In this document: positions 55,259 to 64,000 of the stretch, one piece after another
Layout of the letters: the number at the start of each line of letters is the position of its first letter
How positions within the stretch are numbered: position 1 is the stretch's first letter
Origin: Selaginella moellendorffii
Lineage: Eukaryota; Streptophyta; Lycopodiopsida; Selaginellales; Selaginellaceae
Direction of reading: 5' to 3'
Length of the DNA stretch: 64,000 nucleotides
Assembly: GCF_000143415.4 (NCBI RefSeq)
Contig: NW_003314294.1
Location: forward strand, 238,616 to 302,615
The notes under the pieces: generated by a model
The model's input: only the letters and a program-made list of their open reading frames with translations
What the model was told of the DNA's origin: nothing
Databases searched by the model: none
Made by a program: the position numbers and the translations under genes

Positions 55259-55281
55259 TCTCTCTCTCTCTCTCTCTCTCC
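55259..55281. repeat. (TC)n microsatellite
   Basis: About 11 uninterrupted TC units. Confidence 0.9.
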
Positions 55282-55332
55282 TAATTGATTGATTCAAATA
55301 ATCCCCAAAAGACACCAAGGGACACATCTTTT

Positions 55333-55388
55333 CATTACTGTTTTTATTCTAATTGGAAACACCACCCTAGTCCCAGGCCAGCTGATGT
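55333..55388 (+). pseudogene. 3'-terminal fragment of the F-box gene
   Basis: TGTTTTTATTCTAATTGGAA followed by ACACCACCCTAGTCCCAGGC matches the last ~17 codons of the F-box genes (ending TTPVPDQLK). It is isolated, with no upstream F-box sequence. Confidence 0.75.
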
Positions 55389-56149
55389 AGTAGCCAATAT
55401 TGCCTGCAATATGGGCAACCCAAGTCTTGAACCAAGTTGATCTCTATGTTGCTAATTTGTGGGACATCAACCTGGAGTGACAAGAAGTATAAGAAATCTG
55501 TCAAGAGAAGTGTAAAAGAACAACTCTTTGTAATAAACTTGGAGTTCACTTTTTTTAGAAACCTAGTGCATTTTACTTAAGGTAATATTAGAAGTATAAT
55601 ATACTTTAGGGATAAATTTATTTTATTTTTAAAACACTTTTTTTGCTTAAACTATATTAGCTATGTTTTTAATGAGTTGGTGACAGTATAATTCAGCTAA
55701 AATCACACTCACCTTGTTCAATTATCTTTCAGAACCACACTCAATGAGAGTATATCTTTGTGAATAATTAAAACCGGTTAGTTTATACTGCCAAAAATAA
55801 AATAATCTTCTTACACTCACAAAATAAAAAAAACAAATCTATATCAATCTATAGTTTAAACTTTCTTGGATTAACTCTTGACCTCTTAGCTCACCTCAAG
55901 AACAAAGCTCGCCAGCTACCATAGACAAACAAAGAATACATGGGAGGAGGATCCACAAGACATGGTGGTGGGGCACCGCCTCACCCATGGGATTGGCCAT
56001 AGCAGGGTAGAGGACGACTTTAAAAAATTGAACAGCCTTACCATTCAGTAACAATCAAGAGTGCCATTGATCCAGCTCCAGATCCCAACCGATGAGCGCC
56101 CTAAGGAGGTTAAAGCTGATGAATTAGAAAACCGAAACATAAACCATCC
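55389..56149. other. AT-rich intergenic sequence, nothing recognised
   Basis: No frame longer than about 60 codons and no matched repeat. Confidence 0.4.
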
Positions 56150-57000
56150 CTACAGTCTCTTGTGCTTGAGCCGTCTGAAGCTCCTCAATTCTACGCAGGT
56201 AGATAGCCAAGTGGTGTGAAGCAGCAGACTAGAGAGATCCCTCTCGGCCAGAGGTATTCACATGACGACTAGTTTCCACCCTGATTCCTGCCCCTGTATG
56301 CGGCTAGCATATATCACACCTAGGGAGGAACATGGTGATATCCTGTCCCATTGGATTCACACCATGTGCATTCTATTGTCCAACCATTTACACAAAGCTT
56401 GGGCAAATCACTAGGTGTAGTTGTCCATGGGACCTTGAATGATCTCCTCAAGATCCAGCCCAAAGCGCATCATCCAATCCTTAACATCAGACCACTAGCC
56501 CCTGTCTTTCATACATAAGACTGCACGCATGGAGAGCTTGTTTTGGGACAGTTTTATATAGCTTAGCAACCAGGGTGCGGGGACCTGGAGTTGCTGATCA
56601 ACAGATGCTACGGAACATGATCCAAGGCTTTAGCTAAATCGACATATCCCAGGAAAAGCACTCGGTTTCACTTGAAGTGTAGCCTCTCAAACAGAGAATT
56701 ATCAATTGGTCAATACAGGAGTAAAGCCCGCTTGCCCATTCACATGCAACCCAGTCGTCTCCAGCCAATTGGACAGCTCTCTGTCAATGAAACAGGCAAA
56801 CACCTTTGCAAATACTCGCCACAGCCACAGCCTAGGGCGGATAAGTCTATTAATTGTCCATCACATGCCTATTTTCCAGCTGCCGGTAACATCTTAGTCA
56901 GGCCTAGAAAGCTCATTGTTTCACTGTGGCTGGTGAGCTTGTGCACAACCAGTTCCACCATCCAACCTGAGGGATCTGTGGGGTTTGGATAGCTTAGTCT
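56150..57000 (-). mobile_element. LINE remnant with reverse transcriptase motifs
   Basis: Read on the minus strand in shifting frames: VFACFIDRELSNWLETTGLH and NGQAGFTPV (about 56710-56810; the QAGFR-type RT block), then GYVDLAKALDHVP (about 56600-56670; the catalytic D.. block). An IIQGPMDNYT-like piece (about 56410-56445) is shared with the LINE remnant at 50.8-51.3 kb. Numerous stops are present. It is an inactive non-LTR retrotransposon fragment. Confidence 0.75.
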
Positions 57001-57290
57001 GTGCCATGCAATTCCCCACAAGGCTATCACGTGATGGGTGTTCAAAGTCAATAACCTAACCAACGGGTTAGATTTTACCAAAGTGCTCTGCCCGCCATCT
57101 CGAGACACAATATTCTCTCCTGCTGGTGTGCGGGTAGCCAGGCCTCGCAAGTGTACATGATTTAAATTTAAATATGTATTAACTGTAAAATGGTAAAATA
57201 TGCTAAAATACACTTGAAAAAATATGCCAAAATCCAAGCATATTCTACATGTGGACTAAATAAAACTTCTATTGTTCAGATGTGGCTTAT
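57001..57290. other. 5' flank of F-box copy 2 with MITE fragment
   Basis: About 57165-57260 contains AAATATGCTAAAATACACTTGA-like and GCATATTCTACATG words related to the MITE family. No gene is seen. The proximal promoter of the F-box gene should lie here. Confidence 0.4.
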
Positions 57291-58247
57291 ATGGATTTGA
57301 TACCATCTAGTATATGGTGGGAGATCTTCTCGCGTCTGGACGATTGGAGCATAGTAAACAGTGTGTGTAAGTCATGGAGAGACATAATCCAATCCCCAGA
57401 CTTCAATTCCAGGGGTGTAATGGATCCAGGGGTTTGGATCATCACATATGTCAATGATGTGTTGAAGGCGTGGTGTCCTCTCTCAGGTTTCCTTTTAGAT
57501 GAGCCATTTCCAGGCTTTGAGAATCCTTATAGAGTTTTGGCTATTGAGCATGGGCTGGTGCTTTTGCGCTGTGGATCGAAGAGCTATGTTGGCAATCCTG
57601 TGCTCATGGAATGGAAAGAAATACCTCCCATTGACAAGATATTTCTCAAGACAGATAAGGTGGATGAAGAGATCTTGTGGTCTCATAATAAAGTACTATT
57701 TGGTGTTGATTGCCAGAGGTACTCCATATATGTTATCAATAGCGACTGGTTGAACGAGATTTCTGTTCTATATGATTCATCCTTGAGTGAATGGAGAATT
57801 GATCTATATCTTGGTCTAGCTGTAGAATATTGCGGGTATCCACCATATCATACAAAGAGAAAAGAGCCGAGAAGTTATATCAGGGTTTCCGACTATAAGG
57901 GGAGAAAAACGCTTCAGGTGATTACTAACAACGAGTTCAGGGTCTGGGAAGAGAGGGATCGATCAATTCGAAAACTCATTCATAAGAAGTTTCAAGTGGA
58001 CAAGAGTGAGTGGAACTTGGTGGCAAAAGTTGGCATACCTAAGCGCGAGGAATATAATCAACGCTACCTGGGAAGCCTGTATTGCTTCTGGTCCAAAGAA
58101 GCCCGCCCAAAGCTTCGCCCTTTTGTCGTGGACATGGAAACTAAAACTTCATATGTTTTCCCACGGAAGCACAGGCGTGACAGATTTTCGAACACTGTTT
58201 TTGTTCTGACTGGAAACACCACCCCGGTTCCAGACCAGCTGAAATAA
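57291..58247 (+). CDS. F-box protein, copy 2, 318 aa
   Basis: Starts at ATG 57291 (MDLIPSSIWWEIFSRL); a GTG three codons earlier was rejected. The F-box (WWEIFSRLDDWSIVNSVCKS, WRDIIQSPDF) is followed by an F-box-associated region nearly colinear with copy 1: GVWIITYVNDVLKAWCPLSG, YVGNPVLMEWKEIPPIDK, SIYVINSDWLNEISVLYDSS and ARPKLRPFVVDMETKTSYVF. Insertions and deletions against copy 1 (for example SSI at the start and a missing MSD-like stretch near 58000) are all multiples of three, which suggests maintained function. It is intronless and a likely SCF substrate adaptor with unknown target. Flanking NAOD pseudogene sequence on its 3' side parallels the context of copy 1. Confidence 0.9.
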   Translation: MDLIPSSIWWEIFSRLDDWSIVNSVCKSWRDIIQSPDFNSRGVMDPGVWIITYVNDVLKAWCPLSGFLLDEPFPGFENPYRVLAIEHGLVLLRCGSKSYVGNPVLMEWKEIPPIDKIFLKTDKVDEEILWSHNKVLFGVDCQRYSIYVINSDWLNEISVLYDSSLSEWRIDLYLGLAVEYCGYPPYHTKRKEPRSYIRVSDYKGRKTLQVITNNEFRVWEERDRSIRKLIHKKFQVDKSEWNLVAKVGIPKREEYNQRYLGSLYCFWSKEARPKLRPFVVDMETKTSYVFPRKHRRDRFSNTVFVLTGNTTPVPDQLK

Positions 58248-58389
58248 TCTGCTTTCAATTTCAATATAAATCCTAAGTTACTTTGGTTAACTTTGTGCAT
58301 AGTTTTCTTCACTTGCATCAGGAAAGATGGTTGTGCCCGCTGGCGGTGGCTTGGCGATGGAGATTTTTCATTCGTCTAAGGTGCATTAA

Positions 58390-59625
58390 CACGTGTTCCA
58401 TTAGATATTCCATTAGGAGTGGAGATTAAGATCATGAAACACACTTCTAAGGTTTTCTTGGCAATCAGTCCGCATCCAAATGCGGATTTCCTCGGAAGAT
58501 GGCCTACGCAGTGCGACTGTTTAGTATTCCGTGACCTTACAACTCGCTCCGCTGTAAAATAGTATTGATCCCGCCAGACACTATCAGGCACTTTGTTTGG
58601 ACAGCAGTGGTATTGGCTTGTTTGCGAGTTTGTGTAAACCAGTTAGAGCGATTCCCTGATTTCTACAGTGTGTTTACTCCTGCCGTGGCTTTCTCGTCCG
58701 GATAGTCGATATCTTAGATCGCTCCACGCAGAAACTTCTCAGGGAGCAGCGAATCACGATAATTGTTATCCCAAGATTGAATGCCTCATCTTTGACAAGC
58801 CTCTATGTTTTTTTTTTCTTCTCAGAAGAAGAAAGGAAAAGACCAAGACACACAAGATTGAATACTTTCTTTTTCCAACTGATAAGCAATCAGTCCGCTG
58901 GAGCCCACTCCAAGTGAAGATGAAGCCCACGCAGTGGACCTGTAAGTAGTGTTTGTGGATTCCATGACATTTTTAAGCTTGGAACTCGTTCTTGAAGTTC
59001 CAAGAAGTGGAGTGAACCAGACTCCCAGGCCCGTGCACAAGCAGGTTCGTTTTAACGTTTTTGTCTAGAAAATGTTCACGTATGTTGATCTTTCTGTAGG
59101 ATCACAAGGATTGAATCATGACTCGTGTATGACATCAACTCGAATATTGAAAAGTGAGCCATGTATACACTACCAGACGAGGGCCTGAGAGGAAGGTAAG
59201 CTGTGATGTTTAAGCTTTGGAATCCTGGCAACGCATTTTCTCTTCTGTTATAGTTTTTCCAGATTGAGTATGGAATTCAATGAGATGGTGCGTGCAATCT
59301 TGATTCCCCAGTGTGCAAGGCGAAATAGAACAAGGGGCCATGTACACACTATCAGGGAAAGGTAAGCTCTCTTTGTGTTTATGCTTTAAAATCCTTAGTA
59401 CGTATTTCCTTTTCCAGGTTGACCAGTGAGGTGACGGCACACTGGGGATAATCAAGCCTTACTCCATCCTGGGCTTTTCTTCTTTTGATTCGTGAGTTGC
59501 AGGTACATGTTTCTCCTCGTTCGTCTCTGATGAGATCTTTCTTTGATGCTCGATCGCAGGATGAGCGTACTGCTTGTTGTCTGACGTGTGGAAGATGTAT
59601 CAAGTGAAAGCTATCTTCATTTCTT
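58390..59625 (+). pseudogene. Third NAOD pseudogene array
   Basis: Fragments in gene order: an exon 4-like piece (about 58465-58520), exon 4 end with donor (58920-58950, ATGAAGCCCACGCAGTGGAC), exon 5-like (58990-59045), exon 7 end (59158-59200, CACTACCAGACGAGGGCCTG), exon 8 start (59255-59320) and exon 8 end (59450-59505). A second partial exon 7 end lies near 59335-59365. Frameshifts and losses remove any coding potential. Confidence 0.82.
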
Positions 59626-59747
59626 CCTCAACAATATGGCTTGGCAACAATGCAAGCCTTTGTAGAACGCGTGTCTTGTTATTTCCCGCCCATTTTCGAG
59701 TTTCATGCCCTAGGTTCTTCCCGCTTTCGAGTTTCATGCCCTAGGTC

Positions 59748-60986
59748 ATGGCAACGATCGTGTTTCGGATGCTGGCATTCCTCATCGTCGTCTTGTCTCT
59801 GGAGCGCAACAGCAAGGTCGGAAATGGCCAGATTTCTCTATGGCAGGGCGCTGATCTCCTCACGCGATTGGATGTCGGGAGTGCGAATTTCTCCATCCAG
59901 GATGCCGCTGAGCCAGCTACGGCAGATTGTTTGGCGGAGCTCGGGTAAGCCTACATTGATTTCCCCTTTCCTGGGAGCACAGTTTGGTCATTTGGATCCT
60001 TGGTGCGTTGCAATTCCAGGTCAGGAACTCGCAGTTTCTGTGGTGTTGCGCCTCCCTTGCATCCAGCTCCAACTCAAGGTCCAAAGGAGGGGGTTCCAGC
60101 TCCAGGACAGGAGGAAGCTCCAGGGCAGCAAGCTCCAGCTCCAGCTCCAGCTCCAGGGCAGCAAGCTTTAGCTCCAGAAGTTCCAGGTTCAAGACCTCCA
60201 ACCATTCCAGCGCCACAGAAAGCTCCGGCTCTAGCTCCAGGACAGGAGGAAGCTCCAGGGCAGCAAGCTCCAGCTCCAGCTCCAAGACCTCCAACCATTC
60301 CAGCTTTAGTTGTAGGGCAGCAAGCTCCAGCTCCAGGGCAGCAAGCTTTAGCTCCAGAAGTTCCAGGTTCAAGACCTCCAACCATTCCAGCTCCACAGCA
60401 AGCTCCAGCTCCAGCTCCAGGACAGGAGGAAGCTCCAGGGCAGCAAACTCCAGCTCCAGCTCCAAGACCTCCAACCATTCCAGCTTCAGCTCCACAACCA
60501 GGGATCACTCTCCCGGGTGTTGGGGGTGGTGGATTTGGTGGGCTTGGCAGCGGTGGTGATGCCCTACCTCCATCTCCACCACAAGCTCCATCTCCAGCAG
60601 ACTCTCAAGCTCCATCTCCGGCAGACTCTCCAGCTCCAGATGAAGAATACCCGTGGCCTAGCCCGGGAAACACTTGGTATAAAAGCTCCCCGGTTCAACA
60701 ACCAGGACCAGAGTTGGCAGATGATCCCGATGACAATGACGAGCCGGAAGACTTGCCGGCAGTAGCTCCAGGCGTGTCTCCTCCAGCTTCTCCAGGTGCA
60801 AAGCCGCCTCCTTCTCCAGCTCCTCCAGCTCCTCCAGGTGCAAAGCCGCCTCCTCCTCCAGCGGCAGGCGTGCCTCTCCCAGCTCCTTTCTTGTGGCTCC
60901 CCCTGTCCTTTGGTTTGGGCACGGTGGTACTCTTTGGGATTCTGATCTACGTGATTAGAGAGAAAGGCGAAGGCCTTGTCTTGTGA
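59748..60986 (+). CDS. Proline-rich, repeat-containing type I membrane protein, 387 aa, 2 exons
   Basis: Exons 59748-59944 and 60020-60986 with a 75-bp intron. The N-terminus (MATIVFRMLAFLIVVLSL) is a signal peptide. After a short region with cysteines (ATADCLAELG, SFCGVAPP), residues of about 90-230 are Pro/Ala/Gln-rich. They are built from imperfect repeats of GQEEAPGQQAPAPAP and APEVPGSRPPTIPAP, which recur two or three times. A Gly-rich spacer, PSP/PPSP runs and an acidic patch follow. The chain ends in one membrane span (FLWLPLSFGLGTVVLFGILI) and a short basic tail. The composition suggests an arabinogalactan/extensin-like cell-wall glycoprotein anchored in the plasma membrane; no enzymatic domain is present. 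Opposite-strand open frames over the repeats are composition artefacts. A ~33-bp tandem duplication (TTTCGAGTTTCATGCCCTAG) sits directly before the ATG. Confidence 0.78.
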
Positions 60987-61099
60987 GAGATGAATGCAGC
61001 GGGTCGCTAAAGGTTGGGTTGAAGGAGAAACAATACCGTGAATATCCTATATCGTTGCTATTCGATTCGAGCTATGATAGGCGATATTATTGACTGTCG

Positions 61100-61905
61100 C
61101 CATGATCGATTGGATCGCACCCGCACCTGGATCCATCGTCCGCCCTCCAGCTCCACGATCTTCCAGCGCCATGCCCCAGATTGTTTCGCGCGCAGGGTTT
61201 AGAAACTCAGATGGACTTCGGCAGGCAAGCTCGACAGCTCTACGAGGAGATGGAAGATTTCGACACGGATGCTTGTTCCTCGAGGGAAGAAGATCTCTGG
61301 CCAGGGGTCTTGAAGTTTGGGGGCGCAGAAAGTCCAAGTTACGGTGGTGATGGATCTCTGCAAGCTTGCGATTGCTGGTCGAGCTTCACGTTGCTCACGG
61401 CTTCGACTCCAACTTCAAGGTCTCATCAACGAACTTGACATGGCCAGGCGAGTTTTCTCCAAAGTGAGAGCTCGTGACGTGGTCTCTTGGACGGCTTTGA
61501 TCGTCGCCACCACTACGATTTGGAGTTCATGCGGCTCTTGGCGAGGAAAGACGGATCCGGCGACGGCGTTGAAGCAGCGAAGCTTGGATCCGGAGGATTT
61601 GGAGAAAGGCCAGGAGCTTCACGTAGAGATCACTGCCTCGAGGGACTGCTCTAAATCGCCGGTGGTTCTCAATGCACTCGTCAACATGTGCGAAGAGTTG
61701 TTCAAGGGGATGAGGGACAAGGGTGGACGATTTTGATCTCGGCTTACGTCGAAGGCTCTACCGCCGAATGATCCTGGAAGGAGTCCAGCCAACCGAGGTG
61801 ACGATGCTGGTGGTCATTGCCGCATGCTCGGCTATGGAGTCACCCTGGGAAGGTATAGTCACTGCTTTGACAGACTCTAAATTCTTCACGGACATGGCTT
61901 TGTGC
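61100..61905 (+). pseudogene. PPR pseudogene, deleted but same-strand
   Basis: Colinear fragments of the PPR family: early repeat (about 61195-61260), ELDMARRVFSKVRARDVVSW (about 61430-61500), DPEDLEKGQELHVEITASRD (about 61590-61650) and VQPTEVTMLVVIAACSAMES (about 61785-61850). Internal deletions and frameshifts remove most S motifs. It corresponds to a parent slightly different from the intact gene at 886. Confidence 0.85.
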
Positions 61906-61965
61906 ATGTGATATTGGACTCGATGGTTTAGTAAACGACGGGCTTCTGGACAGCTTAAAGAGGAC
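61906..61965 (+). pseudogene. NAOD exon 2 fragment fused to the PPR pseudogene
   Basis: TGATATTGGACTCGATGGTT and the following TAGTAAACGACGGGC match NAOD exon 2 (about 46361-46412). The junction with PPR sequence is immediate, with no spacer, so two unrelated genes are joined. Confidence 0.78.
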
Positions 61966-63619
61966 ACGTTCTGAGGTAAGAACTCTCTATGCCTTCTTTT
62001 ATTTTCTGACTACGAGTGAGAGCAGCGATTTGCACGTAGTCCATACTCTGTGTAAGCTTAACATTATATACTCTGGATTGTGATCTCTTTGTCACACATC
62101 ATCTCTTAAAGCTCTATAGATACGACATATATGTGCAGCCCTTCTGTCCGACTGTACTACGGTTTCCTTAGCAGCACTGTTTGCCTCTGGAGGTTGGTTG
62201 TTTCAGGAAGAACGTCTGGAGCTGATTATTTTCATTATGCTTGCAGCAAATTTGAGAACGATGGTGGGTCGTAAAATATGCAATATATTTATCATCACAT
62301 ATTCCAAATATTAAACATATATTCAGTCATGTGTGGTGATGTGTCTACCGGACTGCTGATGAAAACCCTTTAAAAGGGAAATCCTTGTAGCATTGCATGG
62401 CATCAAAAGTGTCATTGATGGCATAAACTTTTAGATGATCCAAGAAAAAAGAAATTGTAAATTGTGACAATAAGTAGAGGTATTATCTGTCTCTAGTTTG
62501 CATACACAGTAATAATCTCACTGTTAGCTGTTGTACTTATTCTTCCAGTGCAATTTCAATAAAATTCTACAGCTTCTCTTGTCAAGTTAATTATTGTTTT
62601 TTTCAGACTTTAACAATTTGGCACTTCCCCCAATGATGATAAAAGTCAGTGAATACCAGTACTGATGTAGTGATTCATGTAATTTTCTTACGACAAGATA
62701 TGGCAGTGTCTGCTATCCAAGTTGTTGTCACTGTGCCTGTCAAACCTTCGTATGTGCACTGATGAACATAGTGTTACTTGTTTGTGTAGCTAATCATCGA
62801 GCTTTCCAAGTCGTGTTTTGTGCTACTTTTGCAACAGCGGTTTTCTTACCTGTGGATAATGCTAAAGTCAGTAGGCAATCACTGTAACTCCTAGCACTGA
62901 CCTCCAGGATTTTGAGGAATCAAATAACCTGAACTCTTTCCGTTCATTGTCATTGTGGTTTGAAGGTGAGAGTAATCATAACACTTGACAACTCTAATAC
63001 GATGAAACTGAAGGCTGTATTGAAATTATTTGTCCTGAGGCAGTGTGCTTTCAACTTTTCACTTGAAGGTATTATTCTACTTTTCAAAGCATGACTCTTC
63101 GTTCCCAGTAATCTTTTTCCTCAGGCCGCTGAAATTGCATACCTCATGCAGTTCTTATTGTACTTCAGAATAAGCTCCCGTGTTAGATCCGACCTTGGCT
63201 TGGTCATTGTCGAGGCTGAACGCATTTCAGAATATAAGAAAACCACAGGATCCTTAGAAGCGTGTCAAGACGTGGAAATTGGTTAAAAAAGTAACAAATT
63301 ATACAAAATGAAATGAGTCGTATGAGTATCTTCCGTGAATACCGCGGGGTAGAGCAGCTTGGTAGAGATCAAGATGATCATTTCCACCAGTCCAGGTAGG
63401 ACAGATTTTCAAGGCTGGTTTCGTCCCTTCACTTGTGAGTTGGCCACAATGGCACAGTTTAAGCCATCAAATCTTCATAAATAGCTAGTAAAGTAAGAAA
63501 ATGAATTTTTTGTTATGGTTTGTATGACATAGTTTGAGATGCAAAATCACATGTAACCCTTAGGTTTTTTAGAAATGGCAAACCTATAATATTCTCACCT
63601 GGCTTAGAAGCTTTAATGT
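61966..63619. other. Unassigned region
   Basis: No convincing gene. Frames are short on both strands and splice models give no known protein. A short tRNA-like word lies at about 63341-63363 (listed separately). The rest may be intergenic or the 3' UTR/introns of the unknown minus-strand gene at the edge. Confidence 0.4.
63341..63363 (+). other. Possible 5' fragment of an organellar or bacterial-type initiator tRNA
   Basis: CGCGGGGTAGAGCAGCTTGG followed by TAG matches the acceptor and D-arm start of fMet-type tRNAs. The anticodon and T arms are absent. It could be a tiny organelle-DNA insertion or chance. Confidence 0.3.
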
Positions 63620-64000
63620 TTAAACAAAGCCCAGCCCCCTCAACAAACTTTGACATGTAGGAATACTTAAAGCTACTTGATTGCCAAGGTCAAACTCTAT
63701 AGGTGGCAAGTCTACCATATAAGCCTTTCCCGTACGTGAACAACCAGTGCCAAGTGTTCGATTGTAATACATATCATTTACCTTACTTTTAATCATGTCA
63801 ACAATTATTCTAAAAAATTTTGGTTCAAACCAAGTATCTTCACTCCCGGTGTCCCACGGAATGTCAAATGCATACTCTTCATACTTCCAATCATAACTTA
63901 TCCTATACACCCGTGTTGTAAGGATGTTTTGATTTTTAACCAGTCCAACCACACTAGCACAGTAAGGATGTCCAGAAACCCCAAAGACTAGTTCATTAAA
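63620..64000 (-). CDS. 3' end of an unknown protein, cut by the window edge
   Basis: An open minus-strand frame runs from the edge to the stop at 63620-63622. It reads FNELVFGVSGHPYCASVVGL at the edge, then YRISYDWKYEEYAFDIPWDT, FFRIIVDMIKSKVNDMYYNR and ends SLLRGLGFV. The composition and spacing look like real protein rather than shadow sequence. No domain is recognised, and upstream exons, if any, lie outside the window. It is either a plant hypothetical gene or a transposon-encoded protein. Confidence 0.5.
   Translation of the reverse strand, partial: FNELVFGVSGHPYCASVVGLVKNQNILTTRVYRISYDWKYEEYAFDIPWDTGSEDTWFEPKFFRIIVDMIKSKVNDMYYNRTLGTGCSRTGKAYMVDLPPIEFDLGNQVALSIPTCQSLLRGLGFV

Noticed and set aside
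59917-60559. Leu/Glu-repeat and Ser-rich frames over the proline-rich gene
   Set aside because: Alternative-frame readings of AGCTCCAG repeats. The chosen frame has a signal peptide, a membrane span and a spliced start.

Overview
The window is plant nuclear DNA, most likely from a lycophyte such as Selaginella moellendorffii. This is inferred from very short introns (about 50-125 bp, one of 470 bp), GC-rich exons packed a few hundred bases apart, a very long organelle-type PPR gene, plant-only families (PILS auxin carrier, plastid ribosomal protein L1 with transit peptide) and AT-rich islands of decayed retrotransposons. No species-level search was possible.

Layout. 1-5.8 kb: an intact 1188-residue PPR gene and, downstream, an inverted decayed copy of it. 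5.8-34.9 kb: AT-rich transposon territory (Ty3/gypsy remnants on both strands, LTR and primer-binding-site remnants, a well-preserved 675-bp TRIM-type element, a MITE, a minisatellite). Embedded in it are an F-box pseudogene and two near-identical copies of a module made of scrambled PPR fragments plus an intact papain-type cysteine protease gene. 34.9-47.7 kb: a compact gene-rich stretch holding plastid L1, a 117-residue plant protein, two plant proteins of unknown role, a GATA-like/PHD-finger protein, a PILS carrier and an acetylornithine deacetylase-like peptidase (NAOD). 47.7-62 kb: a second mosaic zone with NAOD pseudogene pieces, two intact F-box genes, LINE remnants, a third (inverted) PPR-protease module, a proline-rich membrane protein and a further PPR pseudogene fused to a NAOD exon piece. 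62-64 kb: mostly unassigned, with the 3' end of an unknown gene on the minus strand.

The window reads as one neighbourhood in which a few local genes (PPR, protease, F-box, NAOD) have been copied, inverted and shredded, while housekeeping genes sit untouched between the two mosaic zones. The genes do not form an operon or a single pathway. L1 acts in plastid translation, the PPR protein probably in organellar RNA processing, NAOD in ornithine/arginine metabolism and PILS in intracellular auxin homeostasis. All spliced models were derived by hand from reading frame, GT/AG borders and family resemblance.
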